A DNA stretch of 64,000 nt, taken from the NCBI GenBank assembly GCA_023078685.1, contig JALGAS010000003.1, positions 4,774,001-4,838,000 on the forward strand. Direction: 5' to 3'. This DNA comes from Neopestalotiopsis rosae (taxonomy: Eukaryota; Ascomycota; Sordariomycetes; Amphisphaeriales; Sporocadaceae). The stretch's first letter is position 1, and each line of letters begins with the position of its first letter. The notes beneath the pieces are model-generated. The model ran no database searches, was not told the origin of the DNA, and saw nothing but the letters and a program-made list of their open reading frames with translations. Position numbers and translations under genes: made by a program. This document shows, piece by piece, positions 13,901 through 27,583 of this stretch.

Positions 13901-16900
13901 ATCTTGCGCGGCCCTTTCTATCCTGTGCCTCCACTAATAACCCACCACCCCTGGGTGCCCTGGCGCTTTACATGCATCACCACTATGGCACCCGGAGTAT
14001 CAAAGCACGTAATGCCGTAGTGTGGTAGTGTAGTATTGAGAAGAGAAGAGTATGGGATTCTTTCCACTCAAAACTCACCGCCCGGGCTCGAGTGGGACCT
14101 TTGGTTCGGAGCTGAAAAATATGGATAATCTTGTCCATCATCTTACGATCAACGGGCAGCATTATAATCGTCCAATCAACCCACCTCTCGCATACATAGT
14201 GCAGACCGCATAGTCCTCCATATGCCGCATCAAACTAGTATATCGACAGGTAGTATTGGGGGCTTTTCCAATAACGCCCATAGTATAAATCTCACCAATC
14301 CACAGCGCAGCTGTTGCCCCGATAAGGCATGTGTAAAAATCTCGCCAGCGCACATTAGCACTTCTTGGAAATGGCTGAATATGTCTGCCAACTTTTTACT
14401 TTTTTGTTTCCTGCTCTCTCGTCCCCTTGCGCATCTCGATATGCAACTCATCTCAAAGTGGGTGGTGTCACTATAGTGCATAACCCCCAATTGGGGACTA
14501 TGTTCGTCCGACCCTCCGATCACAAATCACGCAACACGAATTAGAAGTAGCTGTTTACGCGTGTGCGTGTGTGTGGCTTGTAAGACATGCGAGTTTTAGT
14601 AGTGCGCTTTGAAGCAAATCACTTGTGTTGCGAGACCATCATGGCCACATGGCACCACCGAGTAAACTTCCGCTGAGACATTGTTGAAGCCAGTAACGCG
14701 TTTGTGTGGCCCGATGTTTCCCTTTGCTTTTTTTTTTTTTTTGGGCTCACCTAATGAAAGAAGGAAGGGGAAAAAACATAACGGGAGTTCAGACCTTGCG
14801 CGGCGTCTGCGCGGCCTCACTCGGAGCAATATCCCTCTGTCTCTCTTCTTCTGTTCCTTGCGCTCACCGAACGGCCAATATCCTGGGAGCAAACAAGGTT
14901 GGCTTTTTTCCCCTTACCTCTCGTCGTCAGCCTCGGCCGTGAAGCGTCGTTGAGAAAAGTTTCCATCTCACATCCTCGGGGAATTTCCTTCAAGGCTCCT
15001 CTTTATTATCTCCCTCGAGGCAATATATGTGCCCTGACCCGTTTCGGCCTTTACTCTCTTTTTGGGGTGACGCCCTTGCCTCAAACAAATCACCACACTA
15101 CGAAACTCCAAGACCCTCCCATGAGCGGCATAGTACACAGTAACAGATTGATTGCCCTTCGGATGAAGGCTCACCGCAAGTAGGGCAAAACACCCGCCCG
15201 CTGCCCTTGCTCATTATCTACATAGTAGGACACAAAAGGCGAGGATTATCCGTTTGACAAGCTTTCCCAGTCGTAAGCCCGGGAATCCGTCCATGCATTA
15301 TTACATGGGCAATACTTTTTCAAGGGACTTTGTCTCTCTCCATGTCTAGCCTGCAAATAAGAGTTCGAGGCATGGGGTTGCGCAAGGGCATCTTTCTGTC
15401 ATGCCGAAGGGGACTTTGTCTGTGTGAATCTTCATGCATTGTACGGACCCCATTGTGAACCCGCACCGCAAAGTCCTTGGTGAGATCGGCTATCGCATAT
15501 GCCCATAGATTGACCGCGCGCCGCCCGTTTGCATACTCCAAGGTGGCCTTGCCTTCCTATTGCTGCAAGGAGGAGCGAAGATCGTGGACTCGGTGCAACA
15601 ACGATTCGGTAGCAGTAGGATTGCGATGTGCCGAAGGCCTAATCCTACCAATAAATCCAAAAAAATGCTGTCCGCCTACTGGCTAGGCTGGGGCTTGGGG
15701 CTGGTTACTACAACTACTCTGACATACATAACATACATTGCCTATAGTAGAGAGTGCGCGGCCGCTCTTCCATTCCCTCCAGCCCTCCCAGCTAGGGTTA
15801 CTTGCGCAATGGGATCGTGATCCGATGCGATCGTCGTATCTGCCACTATATTCCCTTATGCTGACTGATGTCAGCAACCTGCAGTCTACGAGTCAAGCGT
15901 ACATCAACGGCGCAACCGGGGAACTTGGGGAAGGCAAGCCAAGTGCAGCACCGGTTGTTTATGAACCCAGCAGCAGCCAACCCAGCCCTGGTCGATAAAT
16001 TCAGCCCTTCGTGATAGCACGCATGGTAGTATAATCGTAGTTCGGCCGTTGACCGTTTTGGCCCTAGAGCCTACATGGACCCTTTATCGCCTAATGGGCA
16101 TATGATCTCTCTGGCTTTTTCCACCCCAGATGGCTGCTAGAGCCAAGCTGGCTTAGCCTAACCGTCTTCTTGGGGAGCGTGCACCCGTCTGGCGCTCTGT
16201 GAGCACTGAGAGTGGGAGAGAGAGTACTGTAGCAGCACGCACACCATGAACCCGTACCGGGCGAACAGAGTTGGAGCCGCTCTGTCGGAAACGCTCCAGT
16301 GTTTCAGGGAAAACAACGTTGTCTGCCCCAAAACCGCCGAGCAAGTTCTGGCAAGGCGGGCTTACCTTATCAAACATTATCTACTCTATTTTATTATTAC
16401 AACTTTACCCAGCGCCCAGGAAGAGGAAACTCCCAAGGGTCCTGGGCAAATGCAAGATCGCCATTAACTGATCCAGGAGATCTTATCCAGATAATCTGAT
16501 ACGCTATCTACCCAAGCATCATTCAAGTGTCTTGTACCATGCCACGGTTTGCGAAACCCTCAGAGTATTACGTTCGTCCTTTGCCACGACATATTTAGGA
16601 GCCCTTTCCACCCCCCTTGTGACCCGATTAGGTGCAAAACAGTTCAGATGGTGAACCCTGAAAGTTATGCGGGCGGAGATGATGGGAAAGTATGCAACCA
16701 TACACAGGCAGGAGGGGGAAAAAAAAGGCATTGCACACGGAAAGTCAAAGCTCGAAGTTTGCAACAGCAAGCAACAAGGCTGAATCCGCCGCCGCCTCCC
16801 CAGGAATGTTTCAACTCATAACCCTATCTTCTTGCCATAGCTTTTGTGCCCGGCAGAAGACTGCATCTTTTTTTCTTTTGGTCTCATGTCTCCCTTGAAT

Positions 16901-19900
16901 GAGATCTTCGCCCGAAGAGATGATGTAACAGGATAAGATGATACTTTTGTCACGAGACGATCCAAATTTATTGAAAGTCGCCTGGAAGAAAATCCCTCCC
17001 GGAGCAGAGCAACCGAAACAGAATTCCCATCATCTGGCTCTCCCCCCACTAACTATAGTGTGTATAACTTACCCCCACGAGCCTTATTGTCAATCTGAGG
17101 CACAGATTGTCGAGTATGATGTCAATTTTAGGCCTGCACGTGCGGTGATCGACAACTTTCGCCCCATCTGGCTTTATTTCTCAGTCTAAAATGCTCCTCC
17201 CGCCGTTTGTGGAGTCTTATTGTCGTCAGAGTGAAAGAAGTTTCCCGTTTGCCTTTTCTTATGCTCCCCCAGGGCAACCAGGTCACACCTTGAGGCTTTG
17301 AACTTGTCTGACCCTTCGTCATCATCATGATGCTGCTTTCTCGCTTCCCCGGAATAAGAGGGGCGGGTCATTTCGAGAAGCTAGACTTCATACGCATCCC
17401 CTAGCGCGCCATCATGAATGCTTGGCATCAAACCGCCAGCCTGGTTCAGGCGGGACTGAACTGGAATTGATTATATTGTTGTCGCGACGGCAGCGTTTCA
17501 ACTTGCAACCATGATTGCGCGCCTTGATGCCCCGACCACTTTGATTCTGTCCTTTGCACTCACCTCGAAGCAAAATTATCAGACGAAAATGTTTGCCTTC
17601 CCGAGGACGATCGATCATGAGGGAAAGTAGGAGCCGTTCCTCAATTTCCCTTGTCTTTGCGCTCCTTCATCTTTTCTCGGAGGGAAAGGCTGCATAATGT
17701 TTGGTCACGAGTCAAGTGGCTTGTGTTTTTTGAATAATTACCATGCAACACTCGGCAATGCGAGGGTGGGCAAAGCAAAGATGACAAAGAAAACGAGAGG
17801 GCGGCAGCAAAGACAAAACGTACAAGATTCGCGCCAGGCGATGCAGCTAGCGACCAGTAGGCACGTGAGGGACGCGTGCCTCGTTCGGGGCAAAGGATTT
17901 CTCTCTTCTCTATTTGACTTTCAATGGTGCGAATGTGTCAGCTCTTTTGAGTGGTGGTTTGATACTATGGTACTATGTAGGGTCCGTTTAGTTTTCATGC
18001 TTGCTTACTCGAAGCACAAAGGCCGAACACTGCATTAATTACACAGTTTGGCTTTTTCTCGCCGCTCGATCCGGTCGGCGTCGGCGTCGGCAGGCAGGTT
18101 GGTATGTAATATACAAACACGTGACTGGGACTATGTGACTACCATGCCTATACCTCGTGTGCATACTACAGAATACCGTTGGGGACTCTTTTGCTTTGCC
18201 GAGGGGCTGATCCTCCCTGCATCATGCACATTGCACCACTTGCTTTCTGTAAGCTCCCCCCGTTGATCAATTGCATAGGCCCAAAGTGGACGGACATAGG
18301 ACCTGCCTGAATCTACTCTTCTGCCCCGGCAAAAGGCGTCATGGCAACTAGAGTTCGTTAATGGTGATCGGTCTCGACTTGCCTAGTTAGAGCCTGTATA
18401 GTTGGAGTAAAACGGGACCAAGATATGCAGTATAATGACTTGGCATTTCGGGGGGACCCCTCCATGCAAATCGCAAGTCACGAACATACAGGACAATGGA
18501 GACGCAGACATCGGGTAATCCATGGGGCTGAGGGGTTACACTACTTGATGGACGAACCTTTTCCCATGCTGAGCAATCCTCGACCTGGCCAACCAGTACA
18601 AAACCCGTCTAAAAGAGCCCCGTAGCCACAGGCTAGATGCGCGGGCGCGTGAAGGTATCTGACATGTCGCCCCCGGCACTGTTCGGGGGTTTGGCGGGTC
18701 ATAGTCCGGATGGCCGCATGCTCGCCAAAAGAGCGAAGGGCCGGTCGTTGGACGACGGATAGCCGCCGGGCAACCCGGGGGGGTGTTGGGCTAGAGAGAG
18801 CAGGTCCCGCGGTTCAATATGCAGCCCTTTGACTTGTCACTTGGGGACTGCAGTAGTTCCCAATATCACAGTCAACATCGCACCCCTCCCAGATTATAGT
18901 GGCCCAAAAAAAGAAACGATGATATGACACGAGACGAGACGCGACGAGCAGGAAAGAAACAAGAAAAGCAAGTATAGTTTAGACTTCTCGTGGGTCAACG
19001 TGATGTGGGCTGCTCCACAGCGCTCTCTATTTTCTCCGAGAGGCTCATATCACATAGTTTGACATTTCTTTTCTATGAGCAATCCGGGGAAATCCTGTCA
19101 TGGCATCTTGCCTCGATTTCTTTTCGTGTCGGCCAGGGAGTAGAACTCACATACATTGTTTCGAGAATCTACAACGGCGAGAATGGCCACGCAAAACCCA
19201 CGCTCTCAACGAGAAAGAGCACGTGTAAAGCAATGTTTAGACTCGGCTCCGCCTGCTTTTGCGGAAAGGTAGGTAACACTTGTGATGATAACGTTTCTTA
19301 CATGCATGTGGAGATCCTACGAGAATCCTGTTATGGAGTAGCTGTTGATTCCGTGTGATATAATTGGAATATCGCGCTGGTACAGGCATAGTTGGGAGAA
19401 GATAGTTCATGGCTCTTTCATGGGCAATTTTCAATTGGATTTCCCTCGCTCCCGCGTTATTCGTAGTCTGTCTTGCAAGTAGAAAGGCTGACTTGCCGAT
19501 AATAGGCGCCGTGGCCCAGGAGGAACAGAGGTAGAGTAGCACAACAGCTTATTGAAGGAAGTGGGACGCACGGCATGGCAAGAAAGAGAATGGCTGCTTG
19601 CTCTTTTTTCAGCTTACAAATGTGTATGGCAGCACAACATCGTTGGCGCCGCAAGCCTCAAAATGCCGGGGGTGAGTTGGGCGTGATATGTTACATGACA
19701 GAAAAGAAACCAAAAAACAACTCGAGGTAGAAAAACCAAAGAAGAAAATAAAAACATATCTTTCGCCCCTTGGCGATTGGTCGACTCACGGGAGATCATT
19801 CAGCAAAGCCTCTCCATTTCCCTCGCTGTCGCTCCAGCCGAAGAAGAGGCAAATGCCGTGCCACGATGTTTCTATATGCCCAACCTGCTTTGTTTTTTGT

Positions 19901-22666
19901 GCGCCTCCCCAATTATCGTCTTGCGTGTGGCACGGCATTGATTGAGGCGCGGGCAATGAATAGATAGAGCATGGAGAATTGCCTTTTCCAACGACATAGT
20001 GGATATCGTCTCGGGCAGGAACATGGAAATTAATCGTTAGATTCCATTCTCGTCATACCCGACCTCGGCAATTATTCTGTAGGAAATCTGATGTGACTAT
20101 ACAATCAACAGTATGAAATAGGCGTTTTTTCTTTGTCTGTTTGTAATCAATCACGGCCCAAGAGGGTAAATGACCTTGGGCGGCTATTCATCTATCACAG
20201 ACCGAGACATTGCTGCTCGGGAGTGTGCCTCAGTCCATATCACAAGCCACCATGTCCTGTCATTTGTATCTGTGGTGATGTGTCGTCAAGAACCAGCCAC
20301 TCTCGACATGAAGGGGATCAGTATATTGTCTTCTGCTGATACAGAAATGGGAGGCGAACTCTCGCTAGTGTGCTATTAACGATTACAAGAGAAAGACCAA
20401 GAATGCTGAAACTCATCATGCGGGCCGTCATAGGGCTCCCCAATAGATCTGTCATACAAGGCAGCTAATGTGCTAAGTCAAGAAGGGTGGGTTCACAAGA
20501 GCGCGCCTCTGTTCATGCAACAGCCCATATTACACTGGTGTAGCTGCAACACAACTTGTCACCCACATGAGCACGGCACTGACTAGATAGTCGGTTGTGT
20601 TCCGCGCTTGGGGAACACGTAAGGTCGAATGGAGGTAGTATTCAGAAGGCTGAGAGTGGGCGCGCCGCCTAAGCGTACGCTCAAAGTCCTGCAGCTGTTT
20701 GCTCTCGGTACAGATGGTCTTGTAGATCTGTGAGAAGGGCCGTTCTTGTCGCGACCCCTAACGTAGATCAAAGTGAAGGGGTGTATGTCAAGTAGTCCAA
20801 AAATAGAGCTCTCGAATTCAAGGCGAATCTCTCTATACTTCGTCCAGGATGACAAGCAAAGCGCCAATATCCTACTCAAGATTCCTAAGGACGGCAAGGA
20901 CTTACCAAAACCTCTGCTAAATCCGAATATGATTGTTGTCAACTCAATCCGATTCGTGACATTGAGCGGGATGACCGCATCGCTGTCGTTCCTCTCAGCA
21001 TGCCCGTTTGCTCCGTATTCAGAGGAGACAGTTTAGACGTCTGACAAGGATCAAGTGTATTTCCACTTGTAGCGATTGAAGGATCTCGTCTAAAGCCCTT
21101 TGGAAGACTTACCGAAGACGGAAAATACTGTCTGCGCAATGAGACGGACAAATCTGCAGTCAGCCCGCGCGTCGCTACGAATGCTCGCACAAGAAGATGC
21201 GTCGGCGCGGGCGGTGAGATTAATCTGCTTGCGGATCGACCGCGAAAGGATCTGAAAATGTCATCCAATATAGACGGAAACGTGAACGAATACTTGAACC
21301 TGTCAAAATCGATCTGCGCCCCATCCGCGCGTCTGGGAAGCGTACTCACGGGCGACAAGGAATGATCTTTTCGGCCCATGGGGACTGAAGACAGAAGCTG
21401 GCGGGAACATCATTCCCAGGTTCTTTTGTCCTCGAATCCTTCGGTTAAGGGCAGTATGCATGGAATGGAAAACATCCAGTCGGTATACTGGCCCCCCTGC
21501 TCTGTCAATAATGCTACAGCACTTCTTGTCGTCCTTTTGCGCAAGGACGTTCGCGGGCAGCGGAGAGTGAAGCTGAATTTTACCTAGTGTAGGATTCAAC
21601 CAGAGCTGAATCCTTCCCGTCGCACCCGCCCTGTCCTTTTTCCCGCCGACCGCATTCCTGTCAGCACGGAAGATGACCCAAAAGGATTGGGCCAAAGAGA
21701 AGGCAAGAAAGAGCAGCATATGACTCTTAGCCCCCATCCCTCGAGGCACGCTGTTGCAACGGTCGCTTGGGGACATTTGGATGGTAGACGAATGATTGCG
21801 GGATCCCGCTTACGCCACGAACGCCCCTTCATGACCTTCAAATTTGGCAAAAGAGATAGCTTATGATGCAAGGCTCCATGAACCAGCAGGGATGCTAATC
21901 CTTCTGGCCTTACGCGAACACGTACGTGTTCGGGGGAGCAGCAAGGTGTCTTCCCTTGTTCCATAGCCTTGATAGACAAATCAAATCGAATTGTAATCAG
22001 ATTACGGGCGCAATGGAATGCGCAAACAATGATTAGGGATATTGAGCCACCGTCGCATGAGCAGCAAGCAGCTGATGCGCCGCGGCGATCCTTCACTCCT
22101 GCTATGTGACCAAATCTGAATAATCTGCTATTGACTGGGCCTGTCAAAAGTAAGTCCGTAACAGTGTCACTTTCACATGACTTGTATGCAAGGCGCGATC
22201 CTTCGCCAAGATCAAACTGAGGAATCCTTCCTACACCAAATCAATTTGCTTGTTGGTGCAGGACGCTCCATATGGCGGTATCACAGATGGTGACAGTATT
22301 GGTATACTGATCGCTGTTGTTGGCAATTGGTAACTCATCGGATCCCGAAACAGAGCCGCTCATATTTGTCGTGAATCTGTCTTTGTATCTACCAATAGTG
22401 ATACTATGCACGACTTCTAAAATGAGAACCACGATTCTTCTCATTACTGATCTGGAGATACCAATTGAGCGGTTTCTCTCGAGCATGTAACAGCCCCTAC
22501 GGTCAAGTAAGGCAGGCGAACTTTATAGACTGGGTTTCGTTTGCCAGCAAGAGTACCATCATGAACATATCTGATTATCAATGTAGGTGACCAATCAAAA
22601 TCTACTGTTCAAGTGCGATGCTTTGACCCATTCTCCCTTTCGATATCCATGCATGGGCCCTTGATA
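7976..22666. other. 14.7-kb interval without a convincing gene
   Basis: About 400 bases next to the kinase (roughly 7976-8380) read on the minus strand as a C/T-rich, ATG-free 5' leader. Beyond that, no frame on either strand shows a domain, a plausible splice structure or sustained coding character. Base composition looks balanced, with many CTGCTG and TACGTA-like tracts, so it does not resemble an AT-rich, RIP-mutated repeat block. A 15-base T run lies at 14728-14742. Several overlapping minus-strand frames between 20583 and 22486 contradict each other and match nothing I recognise. This may be a long regulatory region or house non-coding transcripts. Confidence 0.6.
14728..14742. repeat. 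Poly-T tract of 15 bases
   Basis: A homopolymer run in non-coding DNA; useful only as a marker and a likely sequencing-length ambiguity. Confidence 0.9.
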
Positions 22667-25600
22667 CTATCTGCCGGTTGCCCTCAAGAAGAAGGGGTGC
22701 TTGAGCGCCTCTGATGGAGTGATCCTCTTGTCTGGATTCAGCGCTAAGCAGCGCTCGAGTAGGTCAATGAAGTGGTTGAGATCCCTAGTCTCAGCATCAT
22801 TCATACCACCAGATGCCGCAGTGAGGCGTGCACGCAGATCCCGGGTTGGCTTCACGATCGCCATCGTCCTCACATTCGTCTGTTCCCGACAAAAGTTAGC
22901 AATAAGGCTTCTGGCTAAATCGGGAGAAAAATTATTGAGCCGGGGTGGGTAATGAATTGGAAGCCGGGAGAGACAACATGCGCCCTTGGCAGACCGCCAG
23001 TACGCCACCACAAGACGGACCCAAGTATATGAGGTGGGAATGGCCAGAGGATTCAGAACTCTCCAATTCATGCATGGTCATCGGGCGGCCGATCATACTT
23101 GGAGTGCTGAAAGATCGATCCCAATTCAAAGGGAACGTCCGTGGTGATGCAAGAGGTTGATTTACACATGACCATTGAACGCCTCGATCCCAAGCAAACA
23201 TCCACCCATAGGCTGACCCACTGGGGCCGAGGCCATGCCCAGCGCTTGCTACCACAAAGCTTCTAGCCGCCTCCAGGACATAAAAATAGACACTGCATGA
23301 TGATCCGCAGGCGCCTGCGGGTAGCACCAATAGCAGAGGGGCAAACCAACACACAAGGAGGCTCTAAAGGAGGGGGCAATAGAAAATAGTGTTGTGTCAA
23401 CATACCTTGTCCAGTACTTTGTCTCGTTCGACACTGATGAAGTTGCCGAGATCATCGAAATGCATTTGCCAGAGTTGTCCGCGTTTGTAGAGCTTTGTGC
23501 TAAATTTGCCCCGGATCTCCATAATGGTTTTGAGCATTTGGTTGTTGCTGTCGCCAGTGAATAGGATTTTTCCCGTGTAAAGCTCGTACAAGGTACAGCC
23601 AATGGACCACATATCGACTGCATAATCATAGGGCACACCGAGAATGATCTCGGGCGCTCGATAGAAACGACTGACCAGGTATGGTGTGATCTCATTGTGG
23701 GCGGTTGCAGCATCTGACTTGTCAATTGCTGTACCCAAGTCACAAATTTTGAGGATGTTGCGAGCCTCATTGACCTGATCAGGATATTAGCAAAAGAGCT
23801 CGAAGCTAGGAGAGGTGATCACACGTACAAGGATGTTGTCAGGCTTGATATCGGCGTGGATGATCGAACACTTGCGCATGTGCGCCAGAGCCACAAACAT
23901 CTGGTGCGCATACGATCGAGTGGCACTAAGGTTGATACCAACATTGTTGCCAAACTTTTTCAGTACCTCCCTCAGATTCAAGCTGAGGTTCTCGAAAGCA
24001 AGGCACAAATGACCTTTGTGCTCAAAGTATCGTTCAAACTTGACAATGTGCTTGCGGTTCTCGGGATCCGACTCGTTCAGTTTTTGCAGAATAGCAATCT
24101 CTGTGAATCCGCCTTTTCTCAAAGCGTCATTGTTTCGCATCATCTTGATGGCGACCAGTTGCTTGTTTGTGATGTCCACAGCACGAGCGACGCCGGAGAA
24201 CATACCCTTGCCGAGAGTTGTCTGAACTTGATAACGACCATTCATGATCTCTCCAATACGGATCTTGTAGTAACCTTCCTTGTCGTCGCCTTCGAGAATG
24301 GCACCAGCACCTGCTTGAGCTCCAGGTATAGCGCCATCTTCGGCAATGCTTTCTGGTTGTATGATAGGCTTGGGTGCAGCAAATTTATCCTCGTCGAAAT
24401 CCTCGGCGAACATGTCAAAATCATCGTCATCTTCAGTCGATTCCTTGACCTGTGGCTCCGGCTTTGGCGCAATCTCCGCTTTCTGCTCAGAAGGTAGTAT
24501 TTCGCCATGAGGACCTACATGACCATGACGCAGCCCATATCGCTTTTCATCTTCTCTCATGTCAGCAGTGGGATCGTAGTCCGCTGCGGAGGGACCATCG
24601 TCATCATCACCCGCGTTCTGCGGACCCCCATGCGTATTGATGAGGTCTTGATCGTTAGTGATGTCAAGTGCAGCTGGGGACATGCCCTCTTGCATGCCTG
24701 GCGCAGGAGAAGATGGGGACGATACCACTGGGACGTCATTAGCATCATTCACAGCAAATAAAAAGCAGGTTCAAGGAAGAAAAAAGGGTCGTACCAGAGC
24801 GAGGGGTGTTTCCCTCGGTGACTAACGGTGTGCTCTGTTGAGTGTGAGCTGGCGAGGATATGGCGGCCCCTTGTAAAGCTTGAACAAGCATTGGTGTCGG
24901 ACCACGATTCTTGGATAACAGTTCATCACGACGGCGGCGGCGACGCTCGATCTCAGCGGCTTCATCGAGAGGTTCCTCCTCGGGAATTTGTTCTTGAGGC
25001 ATCATATCTTGATCGTCAGGTGGTGCTGCTCTCTCCCCTCTCGCGGTTGCCGTGGTAGACTTAGTATTATCTCGGTAAGTATCACGTCCTGCCTTTGATG
25101 CTCGCTGAGTTGTATCATGTCTCGGTGTACCCCTTTGACTGTTTTGAGCATGTGAATCACGCTCTCTGTCATTTGCTCGATTGTAGCGATTGTCGTCTCG
25201 TCCATCTCGATCGCTTCGGTCTCTACCGCTTCTAGGGGCACGATAGGGTGATCTCGTGCGGTTTCTTGGCCGTTTGTCTGCATAGCCGTCGCGTTCGCGT
25301 TCGCGTTTGTAGTCGCGGGATCTGTCATGGTCCCGTGATCGATCCCCATCGTCATAGCGAAGGCCGGAAGCTGATGAGCGGGACGGCGGCCGATCGTCAT
25401 CATCGTAGGTGTAGCGAGAGCGGCGCGAATCGCGAGCATCCTCATAGTGTACTCGGAATTGACGCGGATCTCCATTCGGGCGTCCGCTACGGGAGAACTC
25501 GTTATCATTGCGTGAGCGCTTGAACCCCCTCGGGGAGCGGCTGCGTTGGCGCGCCGAAGAGTTCTGGCTGTATCTCGAGGCAGTCTCGTGATCGGGGGAT

Positions 25601-25746
25601 CTGGATTTCGAATATCTGACTCGATTTCTGTCTGGACGGTCAACACCAGTTCCATTAATCTGAGGCAGTGAAGTTGCCTTAGTATCTCCTGAACCAACCC
25701 CGGTTTCAATGATCTCGCCCTCGTCAGAGCTAGCTGAAGAAGCCAT
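22667..25746 (-). CDS. prp4: PRP4-family splicing kinase (PRPF4B-like)
   Basis: An 810-residue DYRK/CMGC-type kinase from four exons: 25746-24795, 24727-23829, 23774-23406 and 22879-22667. All splice phases agree. The first ~300 residues are an arginine/serine-rich domain typical of splicing factors, followed by an acidic linker. The kinase domain starts near residue 481. The glycine loop GKGMFS is at 490-495, the lysine in AIKMM at 512 and HADIKPDN at 608-615. DLG (629-631) replaces DFG, as is usual for PRP4 kinases, and SRFYRAPEIILG follows. Orthologues phosphorylate U4/U6-U5 tri-snRNP proteins such as Prp1/Prp6 to activate the spliceosome in the nucleus. The third intron, 526 nt, is unusually long but ends with a good branch site (GCTAAC) and CAG. 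The gene shares a 762-bp divergent promoter region with tma7. Confidence 0.95.
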
Positions 25747-26508
25747 GTTTGCGCTCTGCGATTCTTATTTCACAACGACCAAGTAAGAGTAAGGACAAAA
25801 GCAAGTCCCTGTCTTTGAAGTTGAAACAAACGGGTCAGCAATAAGGTCAGAATACACTTTTGAGTGTAGAAAATGTGTCGAACCGGGATGTTCCTCTTCT
25901 CATCTACTACGCATCACGGCTCGTCGGGTGGGCTGTGCGACACAATGCGAATCGTCAGCCGCTCAACTTGAAGCGTTCCTGAATCAAACGACGATCACCA
26001 AGAGCGCGTTGGCGTCGCTTTCGCGTGTTCGTAGATGCAGTAGCGGACTTGAGGGTTGTCGATGTGCACCAGGGTGTCTACAATGATGTTGATGTAGAGA
26101 GGTGGGGTGTGAATGCGATGATGAAGTTGCAGATGAGGCTAGGCTTCGGTGCTGTGTAAGTCATTGATGGAGGAGCCTCGCAGCTCTCGGTGGGTTACAT
26201 CCGAGCTGCTAGGCGCTATCTCCAGCGGGATCGAAGAGGTGGCGGAATTTCTCCGGGTATCTGACACAACTGTTACTTGCCTAATTGCACCTATTGGCCA
26301 GTGCAGATCTGCCAACTGCGAGCCACTGAAAAAGCATTGCCCCGCGGTCGCAACCGTCGCTCTGATCGGCCTCGAGACCCTGAGTTTCCACGCTGCTGAC
26401 CTACCATTTTCTCTTGGTTGCCTCTCCGTCTCAGCGTCTCTCTCCCTCTCTCAGACACAACAAGACATATCGCAGTATTCACAGAAGCGATCCAAAAGAC
26501 ATATCAAA
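25747..26508. promoter_or_regulatory. Divergent prp4/tma7 intergenic promoter region
   Basis: 762 bases separate the start codons of two divergently transcribed housekeeping genes, so both promoters must lie here. The tma7 side shows the CT-rich run (around 26430-26460) common before fungal start codons. No clear TATA box is seen on either side. Confidence 0.6.
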
Positions 26509-26885
26509 ATGGGTGGCCAGAACAGAGAAGGTACGTGCGATGCGCTGCGACAAATCATCCAGTTTTTTTGCCCCGCCTCGACGCTGCCTTGCCGATAAGA
26601 ATTGATCTCGACTGACTTTTGCGCCTTGATACAGGTGGCAAGGTGAAGCCCTTGAAGGCTGCCAAGAAGGCCAACAAGGAGCTCGACGACGATGACATGG
26701 CCTACCTCGAGAAGAAGAGAGCCGGTATGACTATATCCGACCCTCGATGATAAATTTAAGGCTTGCGACGGCAGACTAACATGTGGGCAGAGGAGAAGGC
26801 TCGCAAGGAGATGGCCGCCAAGGCCGGAGGAAAGGGCCCTCTCAACACCGGTACCCAGGGCATCAAGAAGAGCGGCAAGAAATAA
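26509..26885 (+). CDS. tma7: Tma7 translation-machinery-associated protein
   Basis: A 68-residue, highly basic protein from three exons: 26509-26530 (only 22 nt), 26635-26724 and 26791-26885. Introns are 104 and 66 nt with phases 1 and 1. It starts MGGQNREGGKVKPLK and contains ELDDDDMAYLEKKR. It ends with GPLNTGTQGIKKSGKK, the recognisable Tma7/CCDC72 signature, and its length matches the family. Yeast Tma7 co-purifies with ribosomes and its loss alters translation; the exact role is not well defined. Each coding exon is too short to stand out as an open frame, so the gene is easily missed. It is expected to be expressed constitutively. Confidence 0.96.
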
Positions 26886-27583
26886 AGCAGATATCCAGTA
26901 CTTTACATCTGCAAATGTCGAGATAACGCATATCAGAAAGCGTGCTCGGCTTCTAGAGCGCTTGCGGTTTTGGGACGGAGTTACACATGCTACACAGCTA
27001 GAGACAATACGATATGACGAACCATTCTCAAACTATGAACATCGATCTTGTGCTTGTCATGTATGTCGACCACAGACATATTATCGAAGAATTTGCCCAA
27101 AATGCCGAATTGGGAGGCATCGTTCCGTAGTCGAATGGTGCATCTGCCTGCCATTGATGACCGCGCCACTGGTGGATACGGGAATGCGACGTAGGTACTG
27201 TAGAGGGAAAAAGCACAAATGTCATGTCAGCGAAATATGGCAACGAATGATTCATCCTCATATTTGAGTATTAACAAATAATTTGCGGATACCGAAACGG
27301 TTGAATGGACATCGAGCCTTTGATTTGAGTCAGATTTGTTTGCCTCGGCGGCCGGAGGTGTTGAGGATCTATTTTTTGCATGTGCGAACAACCGCCGGCC
27401 GCGAGATTCCCAACAAACTGAGATCGACCACCAATACCAGGGATACACTCAGTGGGCCATTCTTCACCACTTATACTCTTAAAGAGACAAGATCGTGAAC
27501 TTGGATTTTGACATCGCCCATCTTTCGTTCTGGTTTAGTTTCGTAAATTAAAGTTTTCAATCCTCCAACTTCTCATCTCGAAA
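26886..27583. other. tma7-PAQR intergenic region
   Basis: 698 bases holding the tma7 3' end and the promoter and leader of the PAQR gene. No RNA gene, repeat or conserved frame is seen. Confidence 0.6.

Noticed and set aside
20583..22486. Run of overlapping minus-strand frames that might be an eroded gene
   Set aside because: The frames cannot be joined by plausible introns and none resembles a known domain or transposon protein.
22932..23354. 140-codon frame inside the long prp4 intron
   Set aside because: It begins at TTG, lacks a domain and lies fully between good splice sites that join the conserved kinase sequence.
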